A DNA stretch of 64,000 nt from Termitomyces sp. T153 (taxonomy: Eukaryota; Basidiomycota; Agaricomycetes; Agaricales; Lyophyllaceae). Position 1 is the stretch's first letter, and every line of letters starts with the position of its first letter. Made by a program: the position numbers and the translations under genes. Location of the stretch: the NCBI GenBank assembly GCA_018296165.2, contig JACKQL020000055.1, positions 272,739-336,738 of the forward strand, read 5' to 3'. A model generated the notes under the pieces. That model was not told the origin of the DNA. It made no database searches and was given only the letters and a program-made list of their open reading frames with translations. Positions 11,465-22,502 of this stretch are shown piece by piece.

Positions 11465-13065
11465 TCACTCCTCTCCCAGAACCCCCGCCATCCCTACCCC
11501 CAAATCAATCTCCATCTGGGCCCGCATCACCGCCAAGACCTCCGCCAGCCCAAGCAAAGCCTCCCCCGCATCCGCTGCCACTTCCCACCACAACCCCAGG
11601 GCCACTGCATTATGCTGTCAATGCCCCGCCAGCAACCTCCCCACCCTCGCCATCCCCTGCTGCAACTCTGGAGGCTGACCCACAGGCATCTGCGCCAACC
11701 CGTCTTGAATCGATGCAAATGCCATGGAGGCACCATCCAAGAGAACCCAGTGCTCCTGCACCCAACCTGGCCCCAAACACGATCCATTTAGTAACAGGCG
11801 GAGAAGTGGGAACAACACTTACAAAGGATCTCCGCATGCCCTGAAGCGGCCTCGTTGGCCAGCCAATCCTCCCTCCGCCTTGCTACCTCCAACTCTGCCC
11901 ATAGCAGACCAGCCTCTGGTGCCATTTCCCGCTCCTCTGCCTCCTCTGTGGGCCGCCCCTCCTGCTGCATTGGACGCTCCCACAAGCCCCATACCTCCGG
12001 CACTCGCTCTGGCGCCCCCCACACCGAGGTGTTCCACGCCCGCTCCAATGCCTCCTTCTCTGCCTGCGCTGCATCTCAATCCTCCCTTGCCCATCAAAGC
12101 TCCCCCTCCCGTGCTGTCAACGCCACCATTAGCACCTCCACCCACTTGCGAAGGAAGACCTCCGTGATTGAAGGCAGGGGCTCCAGAGGACTTGATGCCC
12201 ATCCCAAGGCCGCATCCGGGGTAGGAGAGTGAACGTAAAACCCTGGAAAACCTGCCATTGGCTTGTACCCCCGCAGCCTCTTGCTAGGCCCTGCCCCCAA
12301 CACCGGGGAAGCTCTCTGCTTCCCATGGTCTGCCACCAAGGACGCCCCCTCCCTCCACCCACTCTGCGGAGGCCCCACCTGCCCCGCAGACCACCCCAAG
12401 CTCACCTCCCCCAACGTCCGGGTCCTCTGTGCCTCGCCCAGCCGACTCCGCACCCAGTCCTTGTCCCACCCCTGCTCCGCAGCAACGCACGCTGCTCACC
12501 ACTTCAACAAGATCAAGCACTTCTTGTGGTTTGCGCAACATAGAAGGCAAATGGAAGTATCACGCCACAAGCCCACAGAGGGTGCATCAAAGACACAGGC
12601 CTCACCCTGCTGCACACAGAGAACACACTGAGAACAATGGATCAGCGCATGCAACAAAGGGGAACTCAAAGACTCACTGGGGCCTCGTTTTGGCACCATT
12701 CCAGCATTGGAGGGCCCCGAGCCCATGCCAATGCCCTTGCAAACTCCTCCGCCGTCACCTCCGCCTGAGGGATTTGCTGCAGTGGAGGGACCCCTTCCGC
12801 ATCCCCTGCCACCAATTGGGGCACCGCGGGACAAAATTTGGCCTGCCTAGGGCCCCCCGAAGAACCCACCACCACCGTGGACAACTCTGTAGAACTCCAT
12901 CAGCCACTCCAAAGAAACAGGTCGATGCTGCTCATGACTCCGGTATATCATACCAGCTCAGCACTGATGCTCGAACTCCTCCCCCTTGCTGTTGTACACA
13001 ATCACCACGTCCGCGTCTGAAATCAATGGGGCAGGGGAAGCGGCTGAATAACTGGGAGGGGACAT
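11465..13065 (-). pseudogene. Element A antisense accessory gene, three exons, zinc-cluster-like
   Basis: Exons are 13065-12678, 12627-11823 and 11766-11465. Introns are 50 bp (GTGAGT...CAG) and 56 bp (GTAAGT...CAG). The start MSPPSYSAASPAP parallels MSSSAYSPTAS in element B. Exon 2 opens with C-x2-C-x6-C-x15-C-x2-C-x6-C, a spacing close to fungal Zn2Cys6 clusters but with a long central loop. A linker and a helical, Glu/Arg-rich part follow. Exon 3 carries HWVLLDGAS and GRLLAGH, matching B. Exon 2 keeps the expected length phase but has premature TGA codons, at least one where B has TGG, and exon 1 has a frame break. The gene is dead in this copy. Its gene family is unknown to me. Confidence 0.75.
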
Positions 13066-13101
13066 GACAAAGAATTTGAGGGAGCCCCGGGGTACGTCCA
13101 A

Positions 13102-13202
13102 GGCCTTTTAATTGATTAGGAAGAACCCCCTGATGCAGTGGCGGCCATGCTTTGACTTTGCCTCCCACACTGCCATCACTCACTGCGGATTGATCAATAT
13201 TA
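13102..13202 (-). promoter_or_regulatory. Putative promoter of the antisense gene in A
   Basis: On the minus strand CAATTAAAAGGCC ends 39 nt upstream of the antisense ATG, and further upstream lies AATATTGATCAA. Both have counterparts at the same relative places in element B. The TATA-like role is inferred from conservation and spacing. Confidence 0.5.
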
Positions 13203-13270
13203 CTAGGCTTTGACTCCCATGCCCCGCTGATCCCTGACCCGCCTCCCCGCATCTTGAGGGTCTCGACGCT

Positions 13271-13283
13271 GAAGGGGGGGTGA
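13271..13283 (+). other. Polypurine tract of element A
   Basis: GAAGGGGGGGTGA directly precedes the TGTCATGACCC start of the 3' LTR. The same tract precedes the 3' LTR of B. Confidence 0.85.
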
Positions 13284-13496
13284 TGTCATGACCCGTTCCC
13301 TGAAGCCCCATACACCGCCCAACAAGCCCCCGCTCCCCCGGAACCCCCCCCCAATGCTACGTTGAACTTCCCCAGCACTCTGCGCCTACTCCAGCTAATT
13401 CCGGCACATTCTCAGCTAACTCTGATGGCCCCCTGGCCAACTCCGATGTCTTCCCCACAGCCACCAGCACTTCCCCTGGACTTCCTGAGCCCCTGG
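13284..13496 (+). repeat. 3' LTR of element A, first 213 bp
   Basis: It matches the start of the 5' LTR of A and breaks off at ..CCCCTGG where element B is inserted. The missing 925 bp lie inverted at 25194-26118. The last five bases, CCTGG, are the target duplication of B (complement CCAGG at 26119-26123). Confidence 0.93.
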
Positions 13497-14482
13497 TGTC
13501 ATGACCCACTCCCTAGCTCCCTAGACACTGCTCCCAACCCCTCCCAATTTCCCGTCTAACTCCCCTGAACCCCGCCCACACTGGATAACTCCGACGCTTC
13601 TCCGGCAAACCCCGACGGCAACTCCCTCTCCGTAGCCATCAACACCCCCCCTGAAACCTTCCCCCACCGTTCCTGGCCACGTCATACGTCCCCGACCCCC
13701 TACCCTAGTTTACCCGACCCGTCCTGGAGTGTCACGACGTCCCCGGAGCGGCTGTGCCCCCAACTGATCCCATCACAATACCGCCATGGCCTGACCTTGG
13801 ATTGTACCTGACACCCGTCGACTCCGCACAGCTCTGTCGACCCCTGCCACCATATCTGCCGCCCTCGGAGGTACCCAGTAGTCAGTATATAAGTCATAGA
13901 TATAACTCCTTGAACTTTAGTCTTGATATTACATTTACTGGTTTCCTATGTTTTGTCTCTCGTCTCGTCTCTATTTCTGTTTTTAGGTTTCGAATCTATC
14001 TTTTCTCAGTCTTGTCTTGTCTCTGTCTCATCTCAACTGTACATATTTCCTTTGTTCCTCTAAAGTTCCCTTGCTCCCTATGTCAGTACAAACTCCGCGC
14101 ACGCGCCACGACCCAAACATTCTTAACAACAACTCCAAACCTTGCTACCTGCTCGGCCCCAGAACCCATCAAGCCCCGGTGATCCCCTGTCCAGCTCCAA
14201 CCCCGCCCCCATCAACCGAGAAGCCTCCGCCTACCCCGCAATCTATTTGTGTGCCCACTAACTAGCCCTGACACCCGCCCTGGGTCAATGACCAGTACCT
14301 TTGGTCTTAGACTCCTCCGGACCACTCAGGACTTGCTCGGGCCGCTCTCCCTAGGGACCCCCTCGCAAGCTTTCCCCACCTCCGCTCCAACTCCAGATGC
14401 CTGGTTATAAGCGCAGGACATCGCGTCCGCCTAGTAAGGACTTGCCAGTGTACTGAGCCCCCGTCGTCAGCGGAACCTGACA
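13497..14482 (+). repeat. 5' LTR of element B (986 bp)
   Basis: It runs from TGTCATGACCC to GGAACCTGACA. TATATAAG at 13886-13893 is the likely promoter. Against the 3' copy (24398-24978), nearly every difference I checked over the first ~250 bases is a CpG turned into TpG or CpA. For example, CG at position 6-7 of the LTR has become TG here and CA there. Confidence 0.95.
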
Positions 14483-14514
14483 TAATATCAAGACTTCCCC
14501 TTACCCCGTTCTCG

Positions 14515-16890
14515 ATGTCTGCATTTAACCCCGCGTACAACCCCATCGGTTACCCAACTGATGCCTACGGCCGGCCCATACTGGAAAATTCCTACGCCCC
14601 ATTCTACCCGGGTCCCTTCGCGGACCAATACGTGCCTCGTCATTGGACCCCTGACCCCAACCAGGCGTTCTACGCCCCCTCCATCAGCCAGGGAATACCC
14701 CCGGGCTGGCACCGCCCTCCCGCATTCCACGCCGATGGCAACAACCCCTGTATCAACCCTGGAGGATACTCCACAGCACCCCCCAACCCTGCCTACCTCC
14801 CCCCCACCCATTACTATGCATACCCAATCCCTGCTGCAGCTCAAACCCCTCCTTCTCCTAGGCAGCAAAGGATCAAAGCCTATGCCCAGCAACGCGACAA
14901 AGTCCTCCGCTTCCTCCACCTGTCCCCTGCGGAATTTGCAAGGCATACCTGCACCCTCCTCACCAACCTAGGCTACCCCGACGCCTCTGCAACTCCGGAG
15001 GTCTGGGCGGATCGACTCCTCGACTTCCACAAACGCTACCTACAAGGGAACCTCCTGGAGAATATGCAAGGCACCCTGGGCATCGACGACAACTTACGGA
15101 ACAAGCTCCACACCTTGGTTGAAGAAATCCACACTAGCCTGAACCCCCGCCCCTTTGAAGACCCTCTGGATCCCGCCCGCTCCTTCCATGTGCAATGCAA
15201 GGAACCCGTCAGGACACAAAACAAAGCCCCATCTTCTGTTCCCCATCAGCAGGAAGAACTCAACGCGGCCTCCAGCATCTTGAGGAACCTCAACCCCGTG
15301 GGGGGGTTGTTCGACCAACCCGCCGCCCACACCCTGGCTCTCTCCGCCCGGCCCCAGGCCAGCTCGGTGCCCAGCGCCTTCCGAACCTGAGACCAACCCG
15401 CCGCCCCTGAACTCCGTTCCCAATGACCACCCTTACGTGTCGACAACAACAACAGCACCCTCTCCTATATTGACGAGCCGGGCAACCCTGCCGACGAACA
15501 CCCCCCACGCAACGGGCCCCAACAAGACCGACCCCCCCACTTCGATCTCCGCACCCCTCGTAGCAATGCCCCTCCGCCCCGTCCCAACGCCCCAGTCCCC
15601 CCGCAACAGCCCATGGGCCCCGGGGCGCCCCGATACCCTCTTTCCGTCAACCCCTCTCATCCCCCGCCTGCCCCAATGCCTAATCCCCCCACTGACGTCA
15701 ACTATTTCGGACCCCCAAACCCCGGAGGACCCCCTCCCCCTTGATGGGCCCCAGGACCCGCCCCGGGTAGTGTGGGTCAAAACCCTGGTGGAGGACCACC
15801 CAATGGTGGACCCCCGGGAGGATGGGGCCCGGCGATGGACAGCTTTCCCCCCCAGCGCGGAAATGGAAATCACTACTACTACTACTACAACGCCAGACCC
15901 CCACCTCGAACTCAAAATTCACAGGACAATACTCGCGACGCACTGGCCCAGGAAGGAAAGCTCGACATCCAGAAGCCCAAACCCTTCACTGGCCACGACC
16001 CTCAGAAGTGGCAAATCTTCCTGACCCAGTGTTTAACTATGTTTCAAGCTAAGCCCATCACTTTTCAGCTTGAGAGCTCACGAGTGGCCTTCACCACATC
16101 ATACTTGCAGGGCATCGCCTTCAACCACTACACTGCGCTACTCCGGTTCGACCCAAACAATCCTGTACTCTCCAATTGGCTTGCTTTCACCCAAGAGTTC
16201 TCGAGTAAGTTTGGCATCTTTGACACTGTAGCGGAGGCAGAGGAAAATCTCTTCAACCTCCGAATGCGCGACAACGAATGCTTCACGACCTTCATCGTAC
16301 AATTCGAACGAGAGGCCTACGAGACCGGCTGGAATTACAACGCGCTCCGGTTCGCCCTCTGTCGTGCCCTACCCCAACAGATCAAGGACGTCCTTCGCCT
16401 CGCACCCAAACAAACCACCTACGATGGGTACAAGGCACTTGTTACCCAGGTCGACCAACGTTATTGGGAAGACTGCAGCAAAAACACGGCACCCCAGACC
16501 TCGTGGAACACCTCCGGTAACACCAACTGGCAGGCCGGAGCAACCAATGGCATCTGATCCTCAATCCCCACTAGCCCTGCTAACCCCGCACCCTGCTTCC
16601 CCCCAGGCCAAGGAGTCCCCAACACTAACTGACCCCCGGGGCAGCGCCCACCCGCCCAGCTCAACGCCACCAACCTCCATGACACCCCAGTACCCCTGGA
16701 TACCAACCCCGACAATTGCGACAACATCCCGGACCCCGCTGACGATCAGGAAGCCCTATGCGCAAACAGAATCCAGGACAGCCTGTGGATCGACGTGCCG
16801 GAGAAGATGCAGGAGAAATGACGGAAGGAGGGCGCGTGCATCCTATGTGGTGAGCAGGGACACTTTATTCGCAGTTGCCCTAAATGACAG
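14515..16890 (+). pseudogene. Element B gag with CCHC zinc knuckle
   Basis: This was one reading frame, now broken by stops between 15391 and 15771 and again after 16557. The N-terminal part (291 codons) is rich in Pro, Tyr and Asn and then helical. The second block (15772-16557) is a retrotransposon gag domain (KPFTGHDPQKW...FLTQC, then LVTQVDQRYW). In the same frame at 16837-16878 is a CCHC knuckle, C-x2-C-x4-H-x4-C (CILCGEQGHFIRSC). Gag would form the particle and bind element RNA. The start is the first ATG after the LTR and agrees with the gag start of A. Confidence 0.85.
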
Positions 16891-16963
16891 GTGATGGGAC
16901 GCGCCGTGTGGACGATCGACGGAGAAGACTGTAACTACCAGTTCATGGAAAACAAGTTGGCAG

Positions 16964-19222
16964 TTTAGGTCTGGAAGACGCACTAGACCGCGGACCATAT
17001 CCCGACGTCTTCTCCGCCCCAGCCACACTCCTCCGCGCAATGATGCTCACCCCGGACAACCCCCCAGCACACTGATACGATGTTGTCACACCATTGGGAA
17101 CATAATAAACACCAGAAGTCAAAACAAACATTTATTAAGGCTGAAAACTGTAAGCCTCCTGGTAAAACAAGTCCCAGCAACATTATCCCTTTAAATACAC
17201 CAGAAGAAAGACAGAACAGGGTAGGACAAGGACTATACTAGACTATACACTCAATAATAGTTCAATCACTGTAATGGGAGGGGAAGCATGGGACTGGCAA
17301 AAGCACCTGAGTGGCATCAATTCTGGCAAGATCTAGATCTGATCTAAGAATAACCAGATTGGAATGTTGACTGGAAGAAGGGAAAGGAAGATGAATGGAA
17401 GAATATGAAATGAATGGAATGAAGGGAAGGGAAAGGAAGATGAATGGAAGAACCTGAATGGGAAAGAACCTAAAAGGGGAAGAATATGAAAGGAATAAAG
17501 GAAGATGAATGGAATGAATGGGAGGGGACAGATGAATGGAAGAACCTGAATGGGAAAGGACCTGAATGGGGAAGAATATGAAATAAATAAAGGAAGAAGA
17601 AGGGAAGAAACTGAATGGAGAAGAATATGAATGGAAGAAATACAAAGGAGGGAGAGATAGCTAAGAAGAAGGGAAGAAACTGAATGGAGAAGAATATGAA
17701 TGGAAGAAATACAAAGGAGGGAGAGATAGCTAAGAAGAAGGGAAGAAACTGAATGGAGAAGAATATGAATGGAAGAAATACAAAGGAGGGAGAGATAAAT
17801 GGGGCAAATGGAAGCTAAGAATGCAAAGGAGGAATGATGGAACCAGGAACTGGCCTGTGGCACTGAAACAGGCATGCCAAAAGGGGGAATTAGAAGAACA
17901 GTTATGAATAAGGGGCTGGAAAGTATGGAACCAAAAGTCACATGTAGGGAGTGGTCTGTGCACTGTAGAAAGAGGTATAAATAGCCCAAGTAGAGTAGCA
18001 AATGGACAGGCAATTGATAGGCAAAGGCTCGGTGGTTCACAGGGAGTGAATCACTTAGGCTGGAGTTTGTTGAGACCCCTCTGCATTCAGAATAGAAATA
18101 TTTTGGAAGTAAACCCCTTCAACTTCAAGCATTTATCAAGACATCAGTGTGGAATTGGAGTAGACTGCCTAAGTCTTCAAGAAAGCCCCAGAACTATCAG
18201 TATTACTCTAACCCAGTACTACAACACCTCCCCTCCCACTCCTCCACAAACCTCCTCCTCTGCACCACTCTCCCCTTCACCGACAAACCCATCCCCACAC
18301 TAGTCGACAGCGGCACCACCAATAACTTTGTTGACGAATCCCTGGCAACACTCGCCCCACAACCCCTCCGCCACCTCCCCGCCCCGATCCCCCTCAAACT
18401 CTTTGACAGAGACTCTACCCCAGCGGGAGACATCACTCATTGCCTAGAAATGACCCTGACCTTTGCTGACGGACAACAGCAAGAACTCCGACTACTCGTC
18501 ACAAAATTACACCCCTTCGCCCCTGTTGTCTTAGGGTTCTCATGGCTCTGCTCCACCAATCCCCACGTCGATTGGCCCAGTCTCACCCTACACCTCGACC
18601 GGGACAACCCCACCAACTCCGGACTGGTACCCTTCCATGTCTCACCCCCCTCGAGAGCTCTGAGACCACGATCAACCAACCCCGGACCCCGCCACAACTT
18701 CGCTCTAGGTCTGCACGATTGTTCATCATCTATGTCCAACTTGGCGGCTTGCTCAAGGTACTTCCCACCCTCGTAGACAGCGGCGCCTCCAGTGTCTTTG
18801 TCAGCAACCAACTCGACCTCCGATGCAACGACCTTGACAAACCCCTCAAGCTCCAACTCTTCGACGGGAGCCCCGCCACGACAAGAATCACGCAGTACCA
18901 CGACAACACCCTCACCCTCGATAACGACCTGCAGTTCCAGGCCCGACTCCTTGTTACCCAACTACCCCCGTCGACCCCGATCGTGCTTGGACTCCCATGG
19001 CTGCAAGACGTCAATCCCGACATCAACTGGAAGAACCTCACCATGCAATTCCCTGGCCCCAAAGCAAGCTTAGCGGCCGCCATCCACCTCCGCTTCCAGT
19101 CTATCCCTGACCCCAACGCCACCCCGGACCCAACTGCTACACCTATGGTACCCAACCCCGTTGACTCCAGAAACCTCGACATTAAAATCATCGGCGCTGT
19201 CCCCTTCGCATGCCTCCTATGA
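16964..19222 (+). pseudogene. Element B tandem aspartic protease domains (split by insertion E)
   Basis: Upstream of E the linker reads DVFSAPATLLRAMM, and it resumes after E. First domain: PTLVDSGTTNNFVDESLA (about 18295-18350) with VVLGFSWL near 18525-18550. Second domain: PTLVDSGASSVFVSNQLD (about 18765-18820) with IVLGLPWLQD near 18980-19010. Both have the retropepsin DSG active-site signature and the hydrophobic-Leu-Gly element, and they align with each other along about 100 residues, so one arose by duplication. In this copy they are in different frames. The second is in frame with pol. Element C shows the same pair. Confidence 0.8.
17081..18219 (+). mobile_element. Insertion E inside element B, LTR-like
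   Basis: It interrupts the protease linker. The sequence starts TGTTGTCACACC. The left flank is TACGA and the right flank TACAA, which differ by one CpG transition and are probably the target duplication. If so, the element ends at ..CAGTAC. A CAACA four bases further would give a better terminal inverted repeat, so the right end is uncertain by about 7 bases. A TATA box (GTATAAATAG, about 17975) near the right end suggests a solo LTR in plus orientation. The middle is a purine-rich tract with about three 69-bp tandem units (17592-17797). No coding region. Confidence 0.6.
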
Positions 19223-22200
19223 GAAGGCACCCCTGCCTTCCAGTTGCAAGTCACGCCAGCCCTACCTGAGGAATACCTCTGCGCAGGGACTACCATGCCA
19301 GAAAAAAAGACGGAGGAACAGATCCTATCCAAAGTATATCCCCTGGAGTATCATAAGTTTGCTGACGTGTTCTCCGAAGGAAGTGCCAAGGAACTCCCTC
19401 CGCACCGCTCCTACAACCACCAGATCGACCTCGAAGAAGGTACCTCACCCCCGTTTGGCAAGATCTACAACATGTCTGAAATCGAGCTCCGGGCCCTGAA
19501 GGAATACCTCGACAACATGCTCGGCAAAGGTTTCATATGTCCCTCGATCTCCGTGGCTGGCACCCCGGTTCTGTTTGCCAAGAAAAAAGACGGATCCCTC
19601 CGACTCTGTGTGGATTATCGGGGACTCAACAAAGTCACCAAGAAGAACCGGTACCCCCTCCCCTTAATCAGAGACCTTGTTGATCGCCTTCACAGCGCCA
19701 AGATTTACATGAAAATCAACCTTTGTTCTGGCTACAACAACGTCTGGATTGCCCCGGGACATGAATGGAAGACCGCCTTTCGCACCCGCTACAGCCTCTT
19801 TGAGTATCTCATAATGCCCTTCGGAATGACTAACTCCCCCACCACCTTCCAGTACTTCATGAACGACATCTTCCATGACATGAACGATGTCTTTGTCATC
19901 GTATATTTGGACGATATCCTGATCTACTTGAATTTGCCGGCGGAGCATTTGGAGCACGTCCGCCATGTCCTGGAACGACTCCGAGAGTATCACCTTCATG
20001 CTAAACCCAAAAAGTGCTCATTCCACACAGCGGAAGTCGAATATCTTGGGGTCATTGTCACCCCCAACAGTGTGCGCATGGACCCCACCAAGGTCGACAT
20101 GATACTCAACTGGCCCTCCCCGCGGAACATCAAGGAGGTACAGTCATTCCTGGGGTTTGCTAACTTCTATCGCCGCTTCATCGACAACTACTCCGGGATC
20201 ACCAAACCCCTCAACCGACTCACATGGAAGGACACCCCTTGGGATTGGGACAGCAAGTGCCAGAGCGTATTCCTCCTCCTGAAGAAGGCCTTCACCTCCG
20301 CTCCGGTCCTCCGCCATTTTGACCCCTCCCTACCGATTGTGCTTGAATGTGACGCCTCCAACTACGCTATTGCCGGGATACTCTCGCAGTTGAACTCGGG
20401 GGGCAAGGATCTCTGCCCCATCGCCTTCTACACCCGATCAATGATCCCAGTGGAACTCAACTACGACATTTACGACAAGGAACTCCTTGCGATCGTCAAA
20501 GCCTTTTGTCAGTGGCGGGCCTACCTTGAAGGGTCCCTGCACCGCATCCAAGTCTACTCTGATCACAACAACCTGCAATATTTCACGACCACAAAACAGC
20601 TCAGCCACCACTAGGCTCGATGGTCCAAAACCCTTTTGGAGTACAATTTTACCATCCACTACCGCCCCGGGCAACTCGGCACAAAGCCCGACACCCTCAC
20701 TCGGAGACCCAACATGTATCCAAAGAAATTGTTTGAAACCGAATGAAATGCATTCAACCATCGAGTGGTAATCCCACCCAAACATCTACATGCCGTGCTG
20801 ATTTTAAATGAAGAAGGAATCCTCCAGCAAATCAGGAATTCACCCCCGGACCCCTTCTTCAACCAGCACGACCCCCACAACAACCCTGACGAGTCGAGCG
20901 TAGACAACCCCTTTTTGCTATCCCCGGACCACCACCTGCTGCTCCGGAGTGGGCGAATCTACGCCCCGGACCACAAGTCCATTCGCCTTGACATACTCCG
21001 GCAGCACCACGATCACAAACTCCGGGGGCACCCAGGAATTTGTAAGACCCTTCAACTCATCTCCTGGACTTATTTTTGGCCAGGAATGAAGAAGGACATC
21101 ACGCGATACGTAAGAGCCTGCGAACCCTGCCTACGGGCCAAAGTACCCTGCCATCGCCCCCACGGATTACTGAAACCCCTCCCCATCGGTCGCCGCCCCT
21201 GGTCTTCAATATTGATGGATCATATCATCGAACTCCCCGACTCCGAAGGTTTCGACACAATCCTCGTCGTTGTCTGCTGCCTTACCAAACAAGCCCTCTT
21301 TATTTCCTGCCACACCACTGACACCGCCCCGGATTTCGCCAAACTATTTCTAGAACACGTATTCTCCAAACATGGACCTCCCGACGACATCATCTCCGAC
21401 CGTGGACCCCTATTCATATCTCATTTTTGGCAATCGCTGTGCAAGGTGCTCGAGATCAAAACCAGCCTCTCTACCACCTACCACCCGGAAACCGACGGAC
21501 AAACCGAGCGCATAAACCAGACGTTAGAACAGTATCTTTGCCTCTATGTTAACTATTTACAGAACAACTGGCGTGCGGAGCTTCCCCTTGCCGAATTCAC
21601 CTACAACAACACGCCTCACTCCGCCACCGGAGTTTCCCCCTTTTACGCCAACAAGGGCTACAATCCTCGACTCACGCTGTCCCTCAAAGACATCCCCTCC
21701 CACGTTGCCCACGAAGTCGCTGAGGACCTCCGATCCCTCCACCAATTCCTCCGGGATGAGATCGACACCGCCAACCAAGCCTACTCCAAGCACGCCAATG
21801 CCCGTCGCAAGCTGACCCCCGACTGGCCCTCCGGCACCCTGGTCTGGCTCGACCGACAAAATCTTAAGACCTGGAGGCCTTCCATCAAACTCAACCACAA
21901 ACGCCTTGGCCCATTCAAGATCCTCTGGAAGGTCTCCACCCACGCTTACAAGCTCGACCTGCCTCTAGGCCTGAAGGGCCTCCACCCTGTGTTCCACGTT
22001 CGACTCCTTGAAAGGCACGCTCCAGACCCCTTCCCTGGCCAACGCCTCAGCCGACTGCCCCCCGTCGAAGTCGAGGACAAGTATCACTACGAGTTCGACA
22101 AGATCCTCGACTCCCAGGTAGTTCGCGGCCGACTCCAGTACTTGGTCCGCTGGAAAGGCTACGGACCTGAGGACAATACGTGGGAACCCCAAAAGAACCT

Positions 22201-22273
22201 CGACAGAGCCCCCGACAAACTCCGGGACTTCCACCAACGGAATCCTGCCAAGCCCTGGAACCCCCGGGACTGA
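19223..22273 (+). pseudogene. Element B pol: RT, RNase H, integrase, chromodomain
   Basis: A single frame interrupted by a TGA near 19220, TAG at about 20612 (where CAG is expected) and TGA near 20744 (TGG in element C). RT: LCVDYRGLNK and YLDDILIY (residues 221-224 of the part starting at 19244). Motif A reads KINLCSGYNN, with Asn where element C has Asp (KMDLCSSYNN). RNase H: LECDASNYAIAG, Glu in YDKELLAI, Asp in YSDHNNLQ. Integrase: H-H-C-C zinc site (HPGICK...CEPCLRAK), Asp in LMDHII, Asp in IISDRGP, Glu in [10 protein letters not shown], and a GPF module. The last about 60 residues are a chromodomain ([17 protein letters not shown]). This makes it a chromovirus-type Ty3 element. The stops and the RT change mean it is not functional. 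Confidence 0.93.
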
Positions 22274-22502
22274 CCCAACACAGATGGCAATAGTGGGCGT
22301 AACCCCTGCCTCTGGGTTCACCAGGGATTCAACTCCCACCAGTACTCTCCTACATGTTTCCACTTACTCCTCTCCTTGCTCTATCTGAAACTTCCCACAC
22401 TCAGCAGAAGGACCAGAGACTGTATAGGAACAAGCAGTGTACATATATATACTCGAACAAGAAGGGGCAGAGAACAAGTCAACGACGGGGTCTGAATTCC
22501 CC

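Noticed and set aside
17333..18040. A 235-codon minus-strand frame rich in Ser, Leu, Phe and Ile inside insertion E
   Set aside because: It is the complement of a purine-rich GAA/GGAATGAA tract with 69-bp tandem repeats; the hydrophobic repeats follow from base composition, not from a membrane protein gene.
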